10,051 nt of DNA. It comes from Methanosaeta sp. NSP1 (GTDB taxonomy: Archaea; Halobacteriota; Methanosarcinia; Methanotrichales; Methanotrichaceae). Shown in pieces: positions 6,328 through 10,051 of this stretch; the stretch's first letter is position 1, and each line of letters opens with the position of its first letter. The stretch lies in the NCBI GenBank assembly GCA_002256595.1, contig NOLC01000052.1, positions 1-10,051 of the forward strand. The letters are read 5' to 3'. The position numbers were made by a program, and so were the translations under genes. The notes under the pieces are model-generated. The model was not told the origin of the DNA. It was given only the letters and a program-made list of their open reading frames with translations, and did not search any database.

Positions 6328-7647
6328 ATGATGATTTCTGCCAGCGAGATAGATCGGTCCCTGGGAATGGACTACTACATCACCGATGCCCCTGGGTGTG
6401 GAGGCAAGATCAAGAGCTGTGCCGAGGACTTCATAGTCTCTGAGGTTTTTGCTGATAGGGGATATGAGGGCGGAAGATACCTCATAGTAGAGGTGGAGAA
6501 GACCAACTGGGATGCGCACAGGCTCATCCGGGAGATGGCCCGGATCCTTCGCATCAGCCAGAAGAGGTTCTCCTGGGCCGGAACCAAAGACAAGAAAGCC
6601 GTCACCAGCCAGCGCATCAGCATCATGAACCTGGAGGAGGAGGAGCTCTCCCGCATCAGCCTGCCGGACCTGAAGATAAGGGTGCTTGGGCGCTCCAACC
6701 GGGGCGTGGGGCTGGGCGATCTCCTGGGCAACCGCTTTTCCATTACCGTCAGAGATCTCAACTGCCGGGAGCCTCAAGCTCAATTTGCTGCCATAACTGA
6801 GCAAATCGAAAAACAAGGGGGCGTGCCCAATTATTTCGGTGTGCAGAGGTTCGGAGAGGTCCGGCCGGTGACCCATAAAGTGGGTGAGGCCCTGGTGCGG
6901 GGGCTGTATGAAGAGGCCGCTTTCATCTATCTGGCCCAGCCCTTTCCCGGAGAGCTTCCCCAGACCATAAAAGCCCGCGAGGCCCTGTGGTTGAGCCGGG
7001 ATATCTTTGCCGCTTTAAAGCAGTTTCCGGAGTACCTCGGCTTTGAGCTGGCCATGCTCAATTATCTGGCCGAGCATCCCGGAGATTATGCCCATTGCTT
7101 TATGGTGCTGTCTCCCAACCTGCGCCGCCTTTTCGTGCATGCCTATCAGTCCTATCTCTTCAATAAGATCCTCAGCCGCCGCCTGGCAGCAGGAATGCCT
7201 CTTAACCGGGCTCTGGTGGAAGATGTGGTCTGCTTTTCCAGGGACGGTCTCCCGGATATGGATCGGGTGCAAAAGGTAACCGCAGAAAACCTTTCGGCCG
7301 TCAACAGGCTGGAGGAGAGGGGCAGATCTTTTCTCACCCTGCCTCTGATAGGATTTGAGACGGAGCTGGCTGGGGGCGGGGAGGGCGAGATAGAGCAGGC
7401 CGTCCTGGCCGAGGAGTCCGTCACTCAGGAGGACTTCCGGGTCCCGGAGTGCCCGGAGCTGGGATCAAAAGGCACCAGGCGTGCCGCACTCTGCCAGGTA
7501 CGGCCTGAGATCGCTTTCAGCGGCAACAGCGCAAATCTGCAGTTCCTCCTGCCCAAGGGAAGCTATGCCACCGTGGTATTGAGAGAGTATATCAAGGGCC
7601 AGGAATACAGTCGTGATTCAGCGCAAAGAGTTACAGCCGAGGAATGA
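6328..7647 (+). CDS. truD: tRNA pseudouridine synthase D family protein
   Basis: The product is 439 residues and belongs to the TruD family, which isomerises uridine to pseudouridine in RNA. E. coli TruD modifies U13 of tRNA-Glu, and eukaryotic Pus7 and archaeal relatives act on tRNA and other RNAs. The catalytic motif is FSWAGTKDKKAVTSQ, with D88 as the expected nucleophile. Other family marks are NRFSITVRDL, VPNYFGVQRFGE in the core, and YQSYLFNKILSRR after the inserted TRUD domain. The C-terminal LPKGSYATVVLREYIK closes the family's core. The protein is longer than E. coli TruD (about 350), as is normal for archaeal members with a larger insertion. The ATG at 6328 follows AAAGG by six bases; an adjacent ATG at 6331 and a TTG at 6313 are alternatives. 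The stop overlaps or touches the mmp11 start, so the two are probably translationally coupled. Confidence 0.95.
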   Translation: MMISASEIDRSLGMDYYITDAPGCGGKIKSCAEDFIVSEVFADRGYEGGRYLIVEVEKTNWDAHRLIREMARILRISQKRFSWAGTKDKKAVTSQRISIMNLEEEELSRISLPDLKIRVLGRSNRGVGLGDLLGNRFSITVRDLNCREPQAQFAAITEQIEKQGGVPNYFGVQRFGEVRPVTHKVGEALVRGLYEEAAFIYLAQPFPGELPQTIKAREALWLSRDIFAALKQFPEYLGFELAMLNYLAEHPGDYAHCFMVLSPNLRRLFVHAYQSYLFNKILSRRLAAGMPLNRALVEDVVCFSRDGLPDMDRVQKVTAENLSAVNRLEERGRSFLTLPLIGFETELAGGGEGEIEQAVLAEESVTQEDFRVPECPELGSKGTRRAALCQVRPEIAFSGNSANLQFLLPKGSYATVVLREYIKGQEYSRDSAQRVTAEE

Positions 7648-8561
7648 TGCCAGTGCAATTGGAATTAGAGGATCCTTACGTTGTGGTCTACAAACAGATC
7701 CATGCCGTGGTTGACGACGAAGGCCGGCGGGTGGAGCTTATGGAGCGCTCCCGCTGCTATGGTGGATCGGCCTGGGCCAGGTATCACTACTGCCGCGGTC
7801 CCCTGGTGAAGGGCTGCCGCAATATCGGGGAGTGGTTTCGCTATGCTATAACGCCCGGTGCAGTCGATCTGGATCTGGTCTCCTCCAAGAGGTCGGCGGG
7901 CATAGAGTCGGTAGCAGTCAAGGGTAGTGAGGTGGAGGTGACCTACGCCGGTCTGGGCGGGGGCGGAGTGGGTGCCACCCTCAGCCGGGCCGGAGCCGAG
8001 GATGTCCTGCGTTATGAGGCAACCGAGAGCGGCGGAGGTAGGGTGGCCCGGGGAACCATCGTCCTGCCCAGAAGGGAGAGGATGATCATCGGGGTTGATG
8101 ACACCGACTCCAAGACCCAGGGAGCTACCTGGACACTGGTTCACAACATCGCTCAGAAGGTGGATCGAAAAGAGGCCCGCTACATCTCCCACTCCCTGGT
8201 GCAGCTCTTTCCCGTGCCCACCAAGACCCAGAACTGCGTCTCCACCGTAGTGGAGTTCGCCTGTCTGCCGGATAAGGCGGAAGGAATGCTCTCCGAGTTC
8301 AAGGCCCTGCTGCGCAAGTATTCCGTCTCCTCCCAGACGGGGATGGCCGTCTTCAGGGACTATGATCCCTCCTCTCTGCTGCCCTTCGGGGAGAGGTGCA
8401 AGCGGGAGAGGGTCAGCTATGAGGATGCCCTGGATGCGGCAAGGGCGAACGGGGTGCAGATAATGATGAACGGCCAGGGGCTGATTGGAGCCATAGCTGC
8501 CCTTCCCTTCTGCGCCCAGCCGGATGAGTCGGTTCGGCCGGATGATTCGTTGAAGGCCTGA
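7647..8561 (+). CDS. mmp11: Methanogenesis marker protein 11 (Mmp11), TiaS-like DDTD domain
   Basis: The product is 304 residues and resembles methanogenesis marker protein 11, a protein found in methanogens whose reaction is not established. The N-terminal part (about 1-145) opens with a conserved PYVVVYKQIHAVVDDEG region and a WARYHYCRGPLVKGCRNI stretch. The second half begins with IIGVDDTDSKTQGATW (about 147-162; D151, D152, D154). It continues with LVQLFPVPTKTQNCVST, matching the order GIDDTDS followed by LNPNIPxKTRGN in TiaS, the tRNA-Ile2 agmatinylcytidine synthetase. In TiaS this domain is an ATP-dependent kinase-like module, so nucleotide binding or phosphorylation is inferred here. 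No TiaS zinc ribbon or OB domain is present. The ATG at 7647 shares one base with the truD stop, with GAGG four bases upstream; the ATG at 7644 is the alternative. The IorA-like gene begins five bases after the stop, strongly suggesting joint expression. Confidence 0.85.
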   Translation: MPVQLELEDPYVVVYKQIHAVVDDEGRRVELMERSRCYGGSAWARYHYCRGPLVKGCRNIGEWFRYAITPGAVDLDLVSSKRSAGIESVAVKGSEVEVTYAGLGGGGVGATLSRAGAEDVLRYEATESGGGRVARGTIVLPRRERMIIGVDDTDSKTQGATWTLVHNIAQKVDRKEARYISHSLVQLFPVPTKTQNCVSTVVEFACLPDKAEGMLSEFKALLRKYSVSSQTGMAVFRDYDPSSLLPFGERCKRERVSYEDALDAARANGVQIMMNGQGLIGAIAALPFCAQPDESVRPDDSLKA

Positions 8562-8566
8562 AGGGC

Positions 8567-10018
8567 ATGAACGGCCTGCAAGCTGCTGTTCAGGCGGCAG
8601 AGGACGCCGCCGTGGCCGTGCGGACCTATGTGCCCGGCTATCCCATAACCGATCTGGCGCAAGCTCTCGCCTGCCAGATATCGGTCAATGAGAAGGTAGC
8701 CCTGGAGATTGCCCTGGGGGCTTCGGCCACCGGCCTGCGCTCCCTGGTGGTGGTCAAGCAAGTAGGCATGAACATCCTGGCCGATCCACTGGTCATTTCC
8801 GCAACACACGGCATCGGCTCGGGCCTTGTGGTCCTGGTGGGGGATGACTTGGGGCCGCGCGGCTCTCAGGCGGAGATGGACAGCAGGTTCTACGGCCCTC
8901 TCAGTGAGCTGCCGCTGCTCGATCCCCGCAGCCCTGGTCTTCTTCACGCCGCTCTTCTGGAGGGCTACACTCTTTCCGAGTGGCTCAGGATTCCGGTCAT
9001 CGTCAGGGTGACCTCCCGTCTTCTCGCTGCCGGGGAGCGGTATTTGCCGTCCCGGCCCCTCCCGGTCACGGGGCAGAGATTTGAGATGGACAATTGGGAG
9101 CTGACGGCAAAGGGCCGTCACCAGAGGCACCATGATCGAATTATGGCCTTTGCCCAGGAGGCATCAGAGTCATCTCCTCTAAACCATGTAGAGATCATCG
9201 GGAGCATAGGGATCATAGCCAGCGGCTTTCCCGCCAGCCTGGCCCAGGGCCTGGGCGTCTCCCTGCTGGCTCCGGGCTACAGCTATCCCCTGCCGGACAG
9301 GCTGCTGCGTCGCTTCATAGACGGACATCGATTGATTCTGGTGGCCGAGGAGCCGGAGCCATTTCTGGAGAGCATGCTCTCCGCAAATCCCAAGATCAGG
9401 GGCAAGCTCACCGGCCACCTGCCCCGGGGAGAGCTGGAGCGCTCGGATATCATCCGGGCCCTGGAAAAATTGGATGGCCGTCCGGATAAGATGCCTCAGA
9501 CATACCAGAGCGCAGCGGAGAGGGGATACCAGGGTGTCTGCCCGGAGTGCCCCTTCCGTGCTATCTTTTCTGCACTGGCAAAAGTGGATGTGCCTGTGGC
9601 AGGGGATGCCGGCTGCTCTATTCGAGCCACCAGGCCTCCTTTCTCCTCCGCAGATGTGGTCTACGGCCTGGGCTCATCGGCGGGCGTGGCCTCAGGCTTC
9701 GCCGGGAAGGGCATAGCTCTGATGGGTGACTTCGCCCTGGCTCACTCCGGTCTGGCGGGGCTGATCAATGCCGTCTGGCAGAGGCGCGATCTTCTGGCTG
9801 TGGTGCTTAAAAACGATGTAGCGGCCATGACCGGCTTTCAGGAGGCTCCCGACCTGAGTGCGGTTTTGGAGGCGCTGCTGCCCACCCGCTTTTTGGATCT
9901 GCCCGCCTACGAGGAGGAGGTGGAGGCGGCCATTCGGGAGGAGCTGGCCCGCAGGGGCCCATCCGTCCTGGTGGCCTGCGGCAGGTGCACTAAGAGGGTG
10001 GATGGCAGACAAAAATAA
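8567..10018 (+). CDS. Indolepyruvate ferredoxin oxidoreductase alpha-like TPP protein lacking the ferredoxin domain
   Basis: The product is 483 residues and resembles the alpha subunit of indolepyruvate:ferredoxin oxidoreductase (IorA, COG4231-like). The N-terminal pyrimidine-binding domain shows PGYPITD (23-29) and the NEKVALEIALGAS segment (41-53) carrying the glutamates E42/E47, one of which should activate the cofactor. The middle domain (about 205-300) has IIASGFPASLAQGLG and LILVAEEPEPFLE, as in the C-terminal-like domain of the 2-oxoacid oxidoreductases. The TPP-binding domain shows CPECPFR (325-331), G387-D388 and N416, the expected GD-X27-N spacing, and HSGLAGLINAV. IorA proteins normally continue with an 8Fe ferredoxin-like domain; this one stops after a lone CGRC (471-474). 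No beta subunit is visible in the window. It lies five bases after mmp11 and overlaps the next gene, so it may act in a methanogen-specific pathway and not in aromatic amino acid breakdown. The substrate is unknown. Confidence 0.82.
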   Translation: MNGLQAAVQAAEDAAVAVRTYVPGYPITDLAQALACQISVNEKVALEIALGASATGLRSLVVVKQVGMNILADPLVISATHGIGSGLVVLVGDDLGPRGSQAEMDSRFYGPLSELPLLDPRSPGLLHAALLEGYTLSEWLRIPVIVRVTSRLLAAGERYLPSRPLPVTGQRFEMDNWELTAKGRHQRHHDRIMAFAQEASESSPLNHVEIIGSIGIIASGFPASLAQGLGVSLLAPGYSYPLPDRLLRRFIDGHRLILVAEEPEPFLESMLSANPKIRGKLTGHLPRGELERSDIIRALEKLDGRPDKMPQTYQSAAERGYQGVCPECPFRAIFSALAKVDVPVAGDAGCSIRATRPPFSSADVVYGLGSSAGVASGFAGKGIALMGDFALAHSGLAGLINAVWQRRDLLAVVLKNDVAAMTGFQEAPDLSAVLEALLPTRFLDLPAYEEEVEAAIREELARRGPSVLVACGRCTKRVDGRQK

Positions 10019-10051
10019 AGAAATTGTTCCCCTTTACGAATCCAATAGCCG
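10002..10051 (+). CDS. Start of a further gene, cut by the window edge
   Basis: An ATG at 10002 overlaps the last 17 bases of the IorA-like gene in another frame and is preceded by the strong purine-rich site GAGGGTGG (9994-10001). It stays open to the window edge for 16 codons (MADKNKEIVPLYESNS). The beginning is hydrophilic, without a signal peptide, and is too short to assign. The overlap and the good ribosome-binding site suggest that the mmp11 transcription unit continues. It could still be a chance frame, since 16 codons prove little. Confidence 0.5.
   Translation, partial: MADKNKEIVPLYESNS

Noticed and set aside
8417..9133. Minus-strand open frame (about 238 codons) opposite mmp11 and the IorA-like gene
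   Set aside because: Crosses the boundary of two well-supported plus-strand genes and has low-complexity, unfamiliar composition.

Overview
The window reads as chromosomal DNA of a methanogenic euryarchaeon. An archaeal MCM helicase, archaeal-type DnaG, Nmd3, DUF424 and a type-2 peptidyl-tRNA hydrolase place it in Archaea. A protein matching methanogenesis marker 11 (Mmp11) points to a methanogen. The GC-rich coding sequence, AT-rich gaps and protein flavour are most like Methanosarcinales, possibly Methanothrix (Methanosaeta). The genus is an inference from memory of these families and was not tested by a search.

Layout. A short FMN-binding split-barrel protein of the pyridoxamine 5'-phosphate oxidase superfamily is on the minus strand at the left edge. 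It is divergent from everything else, with a roughly 190-base promoter gap. All other genes are on the plus strand. First come mcm, a DUF424 gene and nmd3, tightly spaced, with the last two overlapping at TGATG. Next is a 408-base gap, the only large non-coding stretch, which holds AT palindromes and a run of potential hairpins. Then come dnaG, pth2, truD, mmp11, an indolepyruvate:ferredoxin oxidoreductase alpha-like TPP protein, and the start of one more gene that runs off the right edge.

How the genes fit together. From mcm to truD the block is information processing: replicative helicase, large-subunit ribosome maturation factor with a small partner, a primase-family protein also known as an archaeal exosome component, rescue of peptidyl-tRNA, and RNA pseudouridylation. 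The last part (mmp11, the TPP protein and the partial gene) looks different. It is chained by very short spacings or overlaps to truD and probably belongs to methanogen-specific metabolism. Mmp11 carries the DDTD motif of the TiaS-type kinase fold. The TPP protein has the IorA pyruvate-oxidoreductase-like domains but stops before the usual ferredoxin domain. This pair of uncharacterised proteins, together with the structured-looking gap before dnaG, is the least explained part of the window.

No mobile element, CRISPR array, tRNA or rRNA was seen.
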